64,000 nucleotides of DNA from Rhodospirillales bacterium (GTDB taxonomy: Bacteria; Pseudomonadota; Alphaproteobacteria; Rhodospirillales; Casp-alpha2), in NCBI GenBank assembly GCA_017644185.1, contig JAEPMA010000002.1, positions 124,001 to 188,000 of the forward strand, written 5' to 3'. The notes below the pieces were generated by a model that ran no database searches, had not been told where the DNA came from, and saw only the letters and a list, made by a program, of their open reading frames with translations. Of this stretch, positions 17,628 through 26,313 are shown in pieces. The number at the start of each line of letters is the position of its first letter. The first letter of the stretch is position 1. The translations under genes and the position numbers were made by a program.

Positions 17628-18446
17628 TCAGGTAAACATGTTCAGGACCGAACCGGGTGCCGGCACCGGCGCCGTCAATGCCGAATTCAACTGTGTTGCA
17701 AGCTCGGAATTGATTTCAAACGAGAGCGAAATGGCGCGCAACGTATTGCCGAGGTCGACCTTGAGATCGTCTATTTCCTGCTGGCGACGCTCTTTCTCTT
17801 CGAACGTCAATGACAGAAGCTCGGTATCGGCATTGGAAAATTCCTGCTGCACCTTTGATTCCAGGTCGAGCGTCGTCGAGACCGTGTTCGAGGTCACCGT
17901 TGCCGCCACGGACGCCTGGGTGATGAACTCGTCAAGCGCATCCAATAGGCCGGCATTGTCGCCGTCAAGTGAACCCGCCACCGGCGTAATCGCCTCAAAG
18001 TCCGGCACCGAGTCCTTGAACCGCGGGATGATATTACCGTCGTTGATGTCGGGATGGACAAAGATAAACAGGTTGTTGGCACGCGCCGCGATCTTGTCGC
18101 GCAGTTCGGTAAACGCCGTCACTTCGTCTGCGGTGACCGTATTGTCATCGTTGATCAGCGCTCGCAGGTCGGCCAGATCGTCCGAAATCCGATCAAGCTG
18201 CGAGTAGTTGTTCTGGTTGTTTACGCGATACTGCTCCAGCACCGGTAAAGCTGACGCGAGACGTGCCGATTCCTTCTGCAGCGCCTTCACTTTGTGGTCG
18301 ATAGTGGAGGAATCCTCAATCTTCTCCACTTCCGAGTTGAAGCGCTTGATTAAGGAATTCTGCAGATTATTAAACTGAATCTCGAAGCCCTGCTTGGAAG
18401 CGGCCTGCGAAATCTTCGCCAGCTGGGCTGTGATCGGATCGGCCAT
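17628..18446 (-). CDS. Unrecognised helical protein beside flagellar glycosylation genes
   Basis: A 272-residue protein that I do not recognise. It has no signal peptide or membrane segment. The N-terminal 110 residues are amphipathic helix (LAKISQAASKQGFEIQFNNL; KALQKESARLASALPVLEQY), the middle is acidic and variable (FIFVHPDINDGNIIP), and the C-terminal 80 residues are again helical. Helical ends around a variable centre recall axial flagellar proteins, but no flagellin or FlgL signature is present. The ATG at 18446 is chosen over an upstream extension that looks untranslated. It lies 76 bases upstream of the minus-strand GT9-like gene and could share its transcript. Confidence 0.7.
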   Translation of the reverse strand: MADPITAQLAKISQAASKQGFEIQFNNLQNSLIKRFNSEVEKIEDSSTIDHKVKALQKESARLASALPVLEQYRVNNQNNYSQLDRISDDLADLRALINDDNTVTADEVTAFTELRDKIAARANNLFIFVHPDINDGNIIPRFKDSVPDFEAITPVAGSLDGDNAGLLDALDEFITQASVAATVTSNTVSTTLDLESKVQQEFSNADTELLSLTFEEKERRQQEIDDLKVDLGNTLRAISLSFEINSELATQLNSALTAPVPAPGSVLNMFT

Positions 18447-18630
18447 TATTCTAACTCCGCTTTCAGGCATTCTTGCCTTGCGAAGACTATAGACCAAACC
18501 GCCACAAAACGCCATATTTTCTTTACATTCTGGCGGGTTAACCGGCTAGCGTGAAGGTCTTGTTAAGACTGCTTCGTTAGGGTCAAGCAAAGCTCCAATA
18601 TCGCCCGATTAATGAGAAATTTCAGCAACA

Positions 18631-20574
18631 ATGCTCTTTGAATATCCTGAAACCAACGAAGACCGAACCGCTCTCAGAGCCAAGAACCTCAATGCGTTTG
18701 AGAAAATTGACGCTCCACTGGCGAAAAAGTTACGCGAGCATGTACCGGCTACGCAGCTCGTCTTTGACGAGGACGGTCAACCGGACCTGGTTTTTCAGGG
18801 ACAAAAGTTCTACGACGGCAAGTATCACGAGTACCTTGAGAAGCAGCTGGAAAATTTCGAAAAGACTCCTTTCCGCTTTTTCCTCGCAATCCCTCAGCCG
18901 GCCAATCTGGATGGTTATGGCGCCGATTTCCTGACCAACGTCCTTAAACGCGCGACACAGGACGAAGGCGCAACGTTCAGCAAGAATTTCACGTCCTTGA
19001 AAACGTTTTTCACCTGCAGTTTCGGCATCGGACTGGCCGGGCATATCGACCGGCTCGTGGAAATGTCGGACTGCTCAGTCATGTTTGTGGTCGACCCGAA
19101 TATCGAGTCGCTATACCACTCGCTCGACGTGCACGACTGGACGAAACTGTTTGAGCACTGCTCCCGCAAACGCGGCACGGTCAAATTTCTGATCGGCGAC
19201 AATCCGATTTCCCACTTCGCCAATATCCGGGCGCACGTCCGGTCGATCAACACCCCTGGTGTCGACGGCATGCTGATCTTCCGCCATTACCCGAACGCCA
19301 TCTTCGAAGAAGCAATGAAGGAAATCAGCAAATCGGGTGACTTGTTCCTCGCCGGGTTAGGTTTCTACAGCGACGAAACCAAGATGATTGAGAACACGTA
19401 CACCAACCTGTCGCGCGGAAATGCGCATATCTACACGCGTCAGGACAATGCGCTGATCCCCTATCCGTGTTTCGTCGTCGGTTGCGGACCGTCGCTCGAT
19501 GGAGATCTGAAGTACATCAAGGAACACGCCGACAACGCGATCGTGATTTCGAGCGGCTCCGCGCTAGGGCCGCTTTTGAACGCCGGAATCACACCGGATT
19601 TCCAAATGGAAGTCGAAAACGCGGGCATCCTACCAGTGATGAAGTATGTCGCCGAACACCACGATATCTCGAATATCTGCCTGGTCACGTCGACCACCGT
19701 GGAGCCGGATATCGTCGATTACTTCAATCGGATCATCTATCACTACCGTCCGGCGCTGGCCCCTTACAGCCTGATGTCCGACGATCCGAAAAACACCATA
19801 CCCTACCATGACCCGTCGGTGGTGAACTCCAGCCTCGGGTTCGCGCAGGACTTGGGGTTTCGCGAGTTTTACCTGTTCGGATGCGACATGGGCACACGCG
19901 ACGCCGACATGCATCACGCCAAGAATTCATACCACTTCGCCCCTGGCGCGCGCCTGCCTATCAACAAGTTCTCGATCAAAGTACCCGCAAACTTCGGCGG
20001 CAGCACCTACACGAGCTCAGGGCTGAATTGGGTTAAATCGAATGTCGTCGCCGCAGTTCGCGCCAAACAGCAGGGCCGTACGTACTATAACTGCAGCGAC
20101 GGCGCGTTCTTGGAAGGCACTGTTTCCAAGTTCGCCAAGTCGATCAAATTACCAAGTCAGGAAAGCCCGACCTTCAAGGTGGACTTCGTTGAAAAGACGG
20201 TGGCGCACTGCCCGATAATGGACGAGGAGCGGTTCGCGAAAATCTGGCGGCGCGATGAGATCAGGCAGGTCCTGGACGAAGTGTTCGACGACCTCAAAGA
20301 CATCCTGTCAAACGCGACGTACCTGATCGATAAGGATTATCTGCTCGATTTCAACCGCATTGCCAATTACGGCCAGACACCCACGCATCGCGGCATCGGC
20401 ACCTGGATACGCGGAACCCTTCAGATGATCCTGCTTGCGGTCGAGTTTTACGGCAATCGCCTGCAGCAGCCTGACCTCGACATGGTCTTCGAAGACATCT
20501 TGCGCGAAGAACTCCTGGATGTTGTCGAGAAACTGCACGAGAGCTCAATCGACCTTCTCGACCGACACCCCTAG
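18631..20574 (+). CDS. maf: Maf motility-associated flagellin glycosyltransferase
   Basis: A 647-residue protein with the Maf architecture. The central MptE-like domain (from about residue 281) reads FVVGCGPSLDGDLKYIKEHA followed by SSGSALGPLLNAGITPDFQM and VENAG, the family hallmark. Maf proteins transfer nonulosonic acids such as pseudaminic or legionaminic acid onto flagellin before export. N- and C-terminal helical domains flank the core. It has no SEC-C tail, unlike the copy at 55235. Its stop shares the CTAG palindrome with the stop of the convergent gene at 20571. A NeuB-type synthase gene at 32448 supports a nonulosonate donor. Confidence 0.9.
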   Translation: MLFEYPETNEDRTALRAKNLNAFEKIDAPLAKKLREHVPATQLVFDEDGQPDLVFQGQKFYDGKYHEYLEKQLENFEKTPFRFFLAIPQPANLDGYGADFLTNVLKRATQDEGATFSKNFTSLKTFFTCSFGIGLAGHIDRLVEMSDCSVMFVVDPNIESLYHSLDVHDWTKLFEHCSRKRGTVKFLIGDNPISHFANIRAHVRSINTPGVDGMLIFRHYPNAIFEEAMKEISKSGDLFLAGLGFYSDETKMIENTYTNLSRGNAHIYTRQDNALIPYPCFVVGCGPSLDGDLKYIKEHADNAIVISSGSALGPLLNAGITPDFQMEVENAGILPVMKYVAEHHDISNICLVTSTTVEPDIVDYFNRIIYHYRPALAPYSLMSDDPKNTIPYHDPSVVNSSLGFAQDLGFREFYLFGCDMGTRDADMHHAKNSYHFAPGARLPINKFSIKVPANFGGSTYTSSGLNWVKSNVVAAVRAKQQGRTYYNCSDGAFLEGTVSKFAKSIKLPSQESPTFKVDFVEKTVAHCPIMDEERFAKIWRRDEIRQVLDEVFDDLKDILSNATYLIDKDYLLDFNRIANYGQTPTHRGIGTWIRGTLQMILLAVEFYGNRLQQPDLDMVFEDILREELLDVVEKLHESSIDLLDRHP

Positions 20575-21932
20575 GCGGTTCCGGCCAACGCGTCGCAGAC
20601 CGCCTCCACGGTGCCCGTCCAGTCGCCGATTTCCGGTTGCCGGAACAATCGCATGCTGTCGTACCAAGGCGTTTGCGAACGTTTCAATTGCCAGCGCCAA
20701 TCGGGGACGAAGCTAATCATTGTCCACACCGGCCGGCCGAGCGCTCCCGCGAGATGTGCAAGTGACGTATCCACGGTGATCAGCAGATCCAACGCCGAGA
20801 CGGCCGCCGCGACCTCGGAAAACGCAAGCGTCTCATCAAACAACGGCATTGGGCGCAACGACGTGTCCAGGCGATCCAGTTCCTGGGCCGCGGGATTGAT
20901 CTGCAGGCTAAAAAATCTGCAGCCCGGCAGTTCAAGCATCGGCACCAGCCGTTCGAGCGGGATGGAGCGTTTGTAGTCTGTGTTATTGTCCGGGTTCCCG
21001 GCCCAGACGAGACCGATGCACCGTTGATGCGAACTTGCACCCAGTTTTTCTCGCCATTTTCGGACGAGGGCCGGATCGCTCATGAGGTAGCCCTCCGCCG
21101 CCGGGATCGTTTCCGGCGTCGTCCCAAGCAAACCGGGTAGGCTTAAAAGCGGCACCTGATAGTCCGCGTCGGGTACCGGATCATCCGGACCACTGTCAGC
21201 AGCAATCCCAGGTACGTTCGCCAGTAAATCACGCAGGTTATCCTGACAGCGGATGTGCACATCGGCTCCCTCTTCTGCCAATGGCAGGGCAAACCGCGCG
21301 AACTGAATGGTGTCACCGAGCCCCTGTTCCGCCAACAGCACGATCTTCCGGCCTGCGAGAGGCTCTCCCGTCCAGCAAGGGATCCCTTTTATCGTCGGAT
21401 CGGCGCGACCGGCAACCCGGTTACGAAGATTGAACCCCTGCCAACCTTCGCGATAATCCCCGGCCATAAGCTGGCAAAGACCAAGATGATAACGCGCAGA
21501 CACATTATCCGGCTCGCGGCGCAAACAACGTTTGAACAAGGCCACGCCTTCATCGAAACGGCCCAGTTCGTTGAGTGCCATCCCGAGATTGCAGGCCGTG
21601 GCAGGCCGAAATCCGCCGACCCGAATAGACTTCCTGAACCATGTCTCGGCCTCTTTGAACCGTGCCGCAGTCGCATTCGCGACGCCGAGCGCATCCATGA
21701 TGCTGCCCTGTCCCGGATATCGCCGGTCGAGATCCTGCAAGGTGGCAATGCCGTCGTGGTGATCACCGGAAATCGCCTTCGCCAGTCCCAGACCGATTGC
21801 CGCCGGTACGCTGTCGGGATTTTGTTCCATTATCCGCGCGAAGCACGTCCGCGCCGCGGCATGGTCGCCGCGCTGCAGCGCCGCCTGGCCCAATTTCAGC
21901 ATATCCGTGAGGGAAGTCGTGGGATCGTTCAT
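20571..21932 (-). CDS. TPR protein with GT9-like glycosyltransferase domain
   Basis: A 453-residue member of the TPR-GT group. TPRs fill about residues 10-180 (ARTCFARIMEQNPDSVPAAI, GVALFKRCLRREPDNVSARY). The transferase part has LLAEQGLGDTIQFARFALPL, GLVWAGNPDNNTDYKRSIPL and ITVDTSLAHLAGALGRPVWT, ending with WYDSMRLFRQPEIGDWTG. It is closest by eye to the 13507 protein. ATG 21932 is preferred over TTG 21950. It sits between maf and the flagellin gene, so a flagellin-related target is plausible but unproven. Confidence 0.82.
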   Translation of the reverse strand: MNDPTTSLTDMLKLGQAALQRGDHAAARTCFARIMEQNPDSVPAAIGLGLAKAISGDHHDGIATLQDLDRRYPGQGSIMDALGVANATAARFKEAETWFRKSIRVGGFRPATACNLGMALNELGRFDEGVALFKRCLRREPDNVSARYHLGLCQLMAGDYREGWQGFNLRNRVAGRADPTIKGIPCWTGEPLAGRKIVLLAEQGLGDTIQFARFALPLAEEGADVHIRCQDNLRDLLANVPGIAADSGPDDPVPDADYQVPLLSLPGLLGTTPETIPAAEGYLMSDPALVRKWREKLGASSHQRCIGLVWAGNPDNNTDYKRSIPLERLVPMLELPGCRFFSLQINPAAQELDRLDTSLRPMPLFDETLAFSEVAAAVSALDLLITVDTSLAHLAGALGRPVWTMISFVPDWRWQLKRSQTPWYDSMRLFRQPEIGDWTGTVEAVCDALAGTA

Positions 21933-21990
21933 GTCGCGCCGGAACTGCAAAGGGTTGGAACGCGATGGTAGCAGATCATGCGCCGGGTGC

Positions 21991-22027
21991 CGAAAACGAA
22001 AACGACCGCCGCATTGCTGCGGCGGTC
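21991..22027 (-). terminator. Rho-independent terminator of the flagellin gene
   Basis: Read on the minus strand, GACCGCCGCA pairs perfectly with TGCGGCGGTC around GCAA, followed by GTTTTCGTTTTCGG. The 10-pair GC stem and T-rich tail are the best intrinsic terminator in the window, starting 59 bases after the flagellin stop. Confidence 0.88.
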
Positions 22028-22085
22028 GAATTTCTTGCTCTCATGCGCGACCGGGTAATTCCGGCCCCGTCGGAGAACCCCAGGC

Positions 22086-23243
22086 TTAACGGAAGAGACC
22101 CAGGATGCCCTGTTCGGCCTGACCGGCGAAGGCCAGAGCGGAGATACCGAGCTGCTGACGGGTCTGCAGGGCCAACAGGTTGGCGCCTTCCTCGTTGAGG
22201 TCGGCCAGCGTCAGTTTGCCGGAACCGGTTTCGAGCGTGTTCACGTAATCGGCCGTGAAGTCGAGACGGGTCTGAAGCAACGCCACGTTCGAACCCAGCG
22301 TCTGCGTCCGCGCACGAAGCGTGGTCAGAGCACCGTCGAGTTCCGTGGTCAGCGCGTCGATGGTCGACGTCACACCTTCGGAAACGAAGTTCGTCACGTT
22401 CCCGGTGGTGTTGATCGAGATCGCGGTGGCCTGCGTGGCGGCACCGGCGCCCAACGACACGAACCCGCCCGTGGTACCCGCGCCGGAACCGATTTCCGAA
22501 CCGATGGTGATGGTCAGCACCTGACCCTGCGTCAGGGTAACCGTATCAACCGCAGTGGTATCGACAGCATACGAGAACGCGATCGATGTGGTACCGAAGG
22601 TGATCGTCGCGCCGCTGCCTTCGGCATAGGTCACGCCCGTACCCTGATAGGTAACGGTGATCGAGGCACCATCGGTAACCTGGAGCTGCGAGCCGGCGGC
22701 ATAGTTGAAGGTGGTGTTCGTACCCACCGCAACCTCTTCGATGCCGAGACCGGTTTCACGGGAGTTAGCAGCACTGATGGTCAGCTGGCTCGAGGTCTGA
22801 TCGGAGAACGAAACAGAAAGCGATTCCGTATCGTTGTCGATCAGGTTCGTGCCCTGATAGGACGCGTCGTTGGCCAGTTCGCCGATCTGTCCGCGCAGGG
22901 TCGTGTACTGCGAAACCAGGTCAGTGAACTGCGTACCGGTCGCCGATTTCAGCGAGGACGCGATACCTTTGAGCTGACGAACGATGGCTTCGATGCTTTC
23001 CAGACCACCGAGCGCCGCGGTAACGGTGCTGATGCCCTGGTCAATGCCGTCTTTCTTTTCGTTGAAGTCGAACGCACGGTCGTTCAGCGACTTCGCCTGG
23101 AAGAACGCAACCGGATCGTCAATCGCGCTCGCAACTTCAAGACCCGTCGACAGACGGCCCTGCGTGCGCTCAACGAGGCTGGTGGTGTTCTGAAGAGAGA
23201 GAAGGCTGCTGCGTACGGCAGCTGAGAGAGTAACGTCAGACAT
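22086..23243 (-). CDS. fliC: Flagellin
   Basis: A 385-residue filament protein. The N-terminal D0/D1 region (SLLSLQNTTSLVERTQGRLS, GLEVASAIDDPVAFFQAKSL) and C-terminal region (LQTRLDFTADYVNTLETGSG, LLALQTRQQLGISALAF) are classical flagellin. Residues of about 150-310 are a Thr/Ser-rich beta domain, which would offer many O-glycosylation sites for the Maf proteins encoded nearby. A strong AAAGGAG ribosome site precedes the ATG. It is monocistronic, with a good terminator and a structured leader. It is the only flagellin gene in the window. Confidence 0.97.
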   Translation of the reverse strand: MSDVTLSAAVRSSLLSLQNTTSLVERTQGRLSTGLEVASAIDDPVAFFQAKSLNDRAFDFNEKKDGIDQGISTVTAALGGLESIEAIVRQLKGIASSLKSATGTQFTDLVSQYTTLRGQIGELANDASYQGTNLIDNDTESLSVSFSDQTSSQLTISAANSRETGLGIEEVAVGTNTTFNYAAGSQLQVTDGASITVTYQGTGVTYAEGSGATITFGTTSIAFSYAVDTTAVDTVTLTQGQVLTITIGSEIGSGAGTTGGFVSLGAGAATQATAISINTTGNVTNFVSEGVTSTIDALTTELDGALTTLRARTQTLGSNVALLQTRLDFTADYVNTLETGSGKLTLADLNEEGANLLALQTRQQLGISALAFAGQAEQGILGLFR

Positions 23244-23279
23244 AAAACTAACTCCTTTCTAGAGTTCCTGAATTTTCAA

Positions 23280-23321
23280 CGAGATATTCTTATCTCGCAC
23301 CAGAGAAACCTCCTTCGGAGG
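23280..23321 (-). promoter_or_regulatory. Two hairpins in the flagellin mRNA leader, candidate FlbT target
   Basis: On the minus strand the leader contains CCTCC-GAA-GGAGG (23321-23309) and then CGAGATA-AGAA-TATCTCG (23297-23280), a perfect 7-pair stem with a 4-base loop. Both lie 5' of the true ribosome site. FlbT is known to act on flagellin leader RNA, and flbT is encoded at 12988, so these are candidate binding structures. The rest of the 306-base gap 23244-23549 holds only the divergent promoter candidates listed separately. Confidence 0.5.
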
Positions 23322-23336
23322 CACCAAGGTGGATTT

Positions 23337-23365
23337 GATTTACCCCAACTGTTTTTCGATGTCAA
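23337..23365 (-). promoter_or_regulatory. Candidate promoter of the flagellin gene (sigma-70-like)
   Basis: On the minus strand a perfect TTGACA is followed after 17 bases by TAAATC. This would give a leader of roughly 85 bases containing both hairpins. No sigma-54 or sigma-28 site was found in this gap. The -10 match is weak, so confidence is modest. Confidence 0.42.
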
Positions 23366-23417
23366 AGGGAATCGACTCCCTCGACCGAACTTTTTTGGTT
23401 AACAAAATTCGAAAAAA

Positions 23418-23446
23418 TTGACAGCGAACGCAAACGTCGACATACA
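23418..23446 (+). promoter_or_regulatory. Candidate promoter of the radical SAM / ACP cluster
   Basis: TTGACA followed after 17 bases by CATACA, about 100 bases upstream of the radical SAM gene and divergent from the flagellin promoter. The -35 is perfect and the -10 poor. Confidence 0.35.
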
Positions 23447-23549
23447 GTAACAGGAATTTAAGTGTTTACGCGCAAAAATGCGCGGATGCCGGTACCGGTC
23501 GCACTTGGATTTGTGTCCCGAGAACTGGGACTGGATAAGGATCAGAACG

Positions 23550-24629
23550 ATGGCTGACAGAGATAAAGTCGAACACATCTCATCCGTGAAGTATACGGAC
23601 GTCGAAGAAGTGCTGACCGGCGAATTCGGTGATCGCTTCGCCGAGTACCGAAAGAATTACCGAAAAAGCCTGAACTACGACAGCAACGGGTTTATCCCGG
23701 CTTTTCCGCTGACCGTATCGTTCGAGTTCGTTAATCGCTGCAATCTCAACTGCGTGATGTGCTACACCATCAATCACGCCGACAAGAAAGCGACGCTCGA
23801 CCTTTCGCACATCGAAACCATGATGGACGAGTGCAAGGAATACGGCCTGCCGGCGGCCGTCGTCGGTATGGGATCGGAGGCGCTCATATATAAAGGCGCA
23901 CGCGATGCTATCAAGGCGATCCGCGATGCCGAGGTGATGGATCTGTTCCTGGGCACCAACGGGGTTTTGCTCACCGAAGAACTGTGCGAATTCCTGGTCG
24001 AGGAGCGCGTCGCCCGGATCGAGGTCTCTCTCGACGCCGCAACGCCGGAGACGTACCGGAAAATCCGCGGCAAGGACGAGCTTGAACGTATCGAGGCGAA
24101 CCTCGAAAAACTCATCGAAATCCGCGAACGCGAAGGCTCCAAGCTGCCGGTGATCCGGCTCTGCTTCTGTGTCCAGAAAGACAACCTGCACGAACAGCGC
24201 GCCTTTCTCGACAAATGGCGCGGCCGCGTCGATTACATCGATTTCCAGGAAATGGTCGATTTCGGCGGCGTCGACGAGTTGCGCGCGCTCGGCGAAGAAG
24301 CGGCCCGTGCCGACAACGCCCTGCCCGCCCCGGAAAGCACCTATTGCGCCTATCCTTTCAACAGCCTGCACGTGTGGTCGAACGGCGACGTCACGCCCTG
24401 CTGCACCTTCTTCGGCAAGGCCCTGGTGATCGGCGATGCGCGCGAGCAGTCACTGAAAGAAATCTGGGACGGCCCGGAAATGGCCGAAATCCGCACCCAG
24501 CTCCTGACCGGCAAGCTCAACAAGGTTTGTCATGCCTGCCTGACCTGCCGGGACAAGGAAAACTTCGCCGCTGCCGGTGAAACCGCCAGCGAGGAAAGCA
24601 GCAAAGTGCCAGAACCGGCACTCACCTGA
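23550..24629 (+). CDS. Radical SAM protein with SPASM-like C-terminal cluster region
   Basis: A 359-residue enzyme. The radical SAM 4Fe-4S motif CNLNCVMC lies near residues 65-72, inside SFEFVNRCNLNC. The C-terminal part has a Cys series (CAYPFNSLHVWSNGDVTPCC; then CHACLTCRDK) typical of SPASM auxiliary-cluster domains. Family members do peptide, sugar or cofactor chemistry by radical abstraction; the substrate cannot be read from sequence. An acyl carrier protein gene follows 12 bases later, so it may modify a carrier-bound acyl group or a sugar. ATG 23550 is chosen because the upstream in-frame extension from 23478 runs over the intergenic region. Confidence 0.88.
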   Translation: MADRDKVEHISSVKYTDVEEVLTGEFGDRFAEYRKNYRKSLNYDSNGFIPAFPLTVSFEFVNRCNLNCVMCYTINHADKKATLDLSHIETMMDECKEYGLPAAVVGMGSEALIYKGARDAIKAIRDAEVMDLFLGTNGVLLTEELCEFLVEERVARIEVSLDAATPETYRKIRGKDELERIEANLEKLIEIREREGSKLPVIRLCFCVQKDNLHEQRAFLDKWRGRVDYIDFQEMVDFGGVDELRALGEEAARADNALPAPESTYCAYPFNSLHVWSNGDVTPCCTFFGKALVIGDAREQSLKEIWDGPEMAEIRTQLLTGKLNKVCHACLTCRDKENFAAAGETASEESSKVPEPALT

Positions 24630-24641
24630 GGAGAATAAACG

Positions 24642-24878
24642 ATGGGGTCCTATACTGAAGAAATCATCGGCGTCATCAACGAAACCTGCGGCGAGGGCAC
24701 GTGCGACCTGTCCAAAAAGGACACGCCGCTGGTCGAGATCGGCCTCGATTCGCTCGACTACGTTACGGTCGTGATGGCGCTTGAGGACAAGTTCGATGTC
24801 GAAATTCCGCAGACATCGGACAATGACCTCTGGTCGATCGCCGATCTGGACAAGTTTCTCGCGTCCAAAGTTCATTAA
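24642..24878 (+). CDS. Acyl carrier protein
   Basis: A 78-residue acidic helical carrier. The phosphopantetheine attachment motif is GLDSLDYV with Ser37 as the modified residue. It carries two Cys near residues 16 and 21 (NETCGEGTCDL), unusual for AcpP. A GAGGAG ribosome site precedes the ATG. Placed between a radical SAM gene and an AMP-dependent ligase gene, it is probably a dedicated carrier for a specialised acyl group rather than the general fatty-acid ACP. Confidence 0.93.
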   Translation: MGSYTEEIIGVINETCGEGTCDLSKKDTPLVEIGLDSLDYVTVVMALEDKFDVEIPQTSDNDLWSIADLDKFLASKVH

Positions 24879-24906
24879 CCCGGCGTTCAGCCGGGCGGGT
24901 GAGCTT

Positions 24907-26289
24907 ATGCCTGACCACGGGGGTGAGATGCCGGACAACGCCATTCAGGTTCTGACGGCGCGCATGAAGGAGTTCGCGGATTTGCCTGCGATCTTCTGGC
25001 ATGACCGCACGTATACCTATGACGATCTGCTGACGCGGATCGGCGAATGGCGCGCCGTGCTCGATGAAAAGGGTCTGCAGGACGGCGCAATCGTCGTCGT
25101 CCACGCCGATTATTCGCCGGCGGCCTGCGCGCTGATCTTCGCCCTCGCCCAGACCGGCGCGATCCAGCACCTGATCACGCCCGACAATTCGTCCGAACTC
25201 GATAGCCAGATTTCGGAATCCGGCGCCGACCACATCATCCGCATAGACCAAAACGACGACTGGACCTACGACACACTGGACACTCCGACTCCGCCGCCGC
25301 TGATACGCGACTTCGTCGCCGAAAAGAAGGCTGGCCTGATCCTTTTCACGTCCGGTTCAACCGGCAAGGCCAAGGGCATCCTGCACGATATGGAACGGGT
25401 CATGGACAAATTCGTGATCGAGCGCAAACCTTGGCGGACCGTGCTGTTTCTGGTTTTCGACCACTTCGGCGGATTCAACACCATGCTCAGCGTGTTCGCC
25501 TACGGCGGCATGGCCGTGTGTCTCAAGGACCGCTCGGTCGAGGAAGTGTGCCGCGTGATCGAAAGAACCAAAGCCGATCTTCTGCCGACGACGCCAACGT
25601 TCCTGAATTTTCTTTTGGGCTCAAAAGCCGTCAAAACCCACGATCTGTCCAGCATCGAGCGCATCAGTTACGGCACGGAAATGATGCTGGAAAGCACGCT
25701 CGAACGGCTGAATGCGTTCTTTCCCAACGCCGCCATCGTCAATACCTATGGGCTCTCGGAGCTGGGTGTTCTCCGAACCAAGTCGAAATCGTCCGATTCG
25801 CCTTGGGTCAAGATCGGTGGCCAGGGATTCGAAACCAAGATCATCGACGACGTTTTATGGGTGCGATCGCATTCGCGAATGGTGGGATATTTCAACGCTC
25901 CCGACCAGTTCGACGAAGACGGCTGGATGTGCACCGGCGACCGGGTCGAAGTTGATGGCGAATACGTACGCTTCCTAGGCCGCCGGTCCGACATCATCAA
26001 TGTCGGTGGGCAAAAGGTTTCCGCGTACGAGGTCGAGGAAGTGATCCTGCGCGACCCGAACGTACTCGAAGTTTCCGCCCATGGCGTCCCCAACGAACTT
26101 CTGGGCGAGGTTATCGTCGCCGAGATCTCGCTCAAGGAGCCGGAAGACCGGGCAGAGGTAACCAAGCGGCTCAAGGCGCTCTGCAAGGACAATCTCAGCC
26201 GTTTGAAAGTGCCGGCGCGTTTCAAGATCGTCGCCGCCGAAGACCAGCACAATCTGCGTTTCAAGAAGATCAGACCGGTCGCGTCGTGA
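24907..26289 (+). CDS. AMP-dependent acyl/aryl ligase (adenylation enzyme)
   Basis: A 460-residue stand-alone adenylation enzyme of the ANL superfamily. Core motifs: LILFTSGSTGKAKG (phosphate loop), NTYGLSELG, MCTGDRVEVDG and GRRSDIINVGGQKVSAYEVE, with a C-terminal RFKKIRP containing the likely catalytic lysine. It would activate a carboxylic acid as acyl-AMP and load it on the ACP encoded 28 bases upstream. At 460 residues it is shorter than most acyl-CoA synthetases. ATG 24907 is chosen; ATG 24928 is possible. Confidence 0.88.
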   Translation: MPDHGGEMPDNAIQVLTARMKEFADLPAIFWHDRTYTYDDLLTRIGEWRAVLDEKGLQDGAIVVVHADYSPAACALIFALAQTGAIQHLITPDNSSELDSQISESGADHIIRIDQNDDWTYDTLDTPTPPPLIRDFVAEKKAGLILFTSGSTGKAKGILHDMERVMDKFVIERKPWRTVLFLVFDHFGGFNTMLSVFAYGGMAVCLKDRSVEEVCRVIERTKADLLPTTPTFLNFLLGSKAVKTHDLSSIERISYGTEMMLESTLERLNAFFPNAAIVNTYGLSELGVLRTKSKSSDSPWVKIGGQGFETKIIDDVLWVRSHSRMVGYFNAPDQFDEDGWMCTGDRVEVDGEYVRFLGRRSDIINVGGQKVSAYEVEEVILRDPNVLEVSAHGVPNELLGEVIVAEISLKEPEDRAEVTKRLKALCKDNLSRLKVPARFKIVAAEDQHNLRFKKIRPVAS

Positions 26290-26313
26290 CCGGCCGCTAG
26301 CAAGGACCACCGG

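Noticed and set aside
23301-23316. Minus-strand GG-N10-GC spacing upstream of flagellin as sigma-54 site
   Set aside because: Only the GG and TGC bases agree with the consensus; TGGCAC is not present, and the site would lie inside the structured leader.
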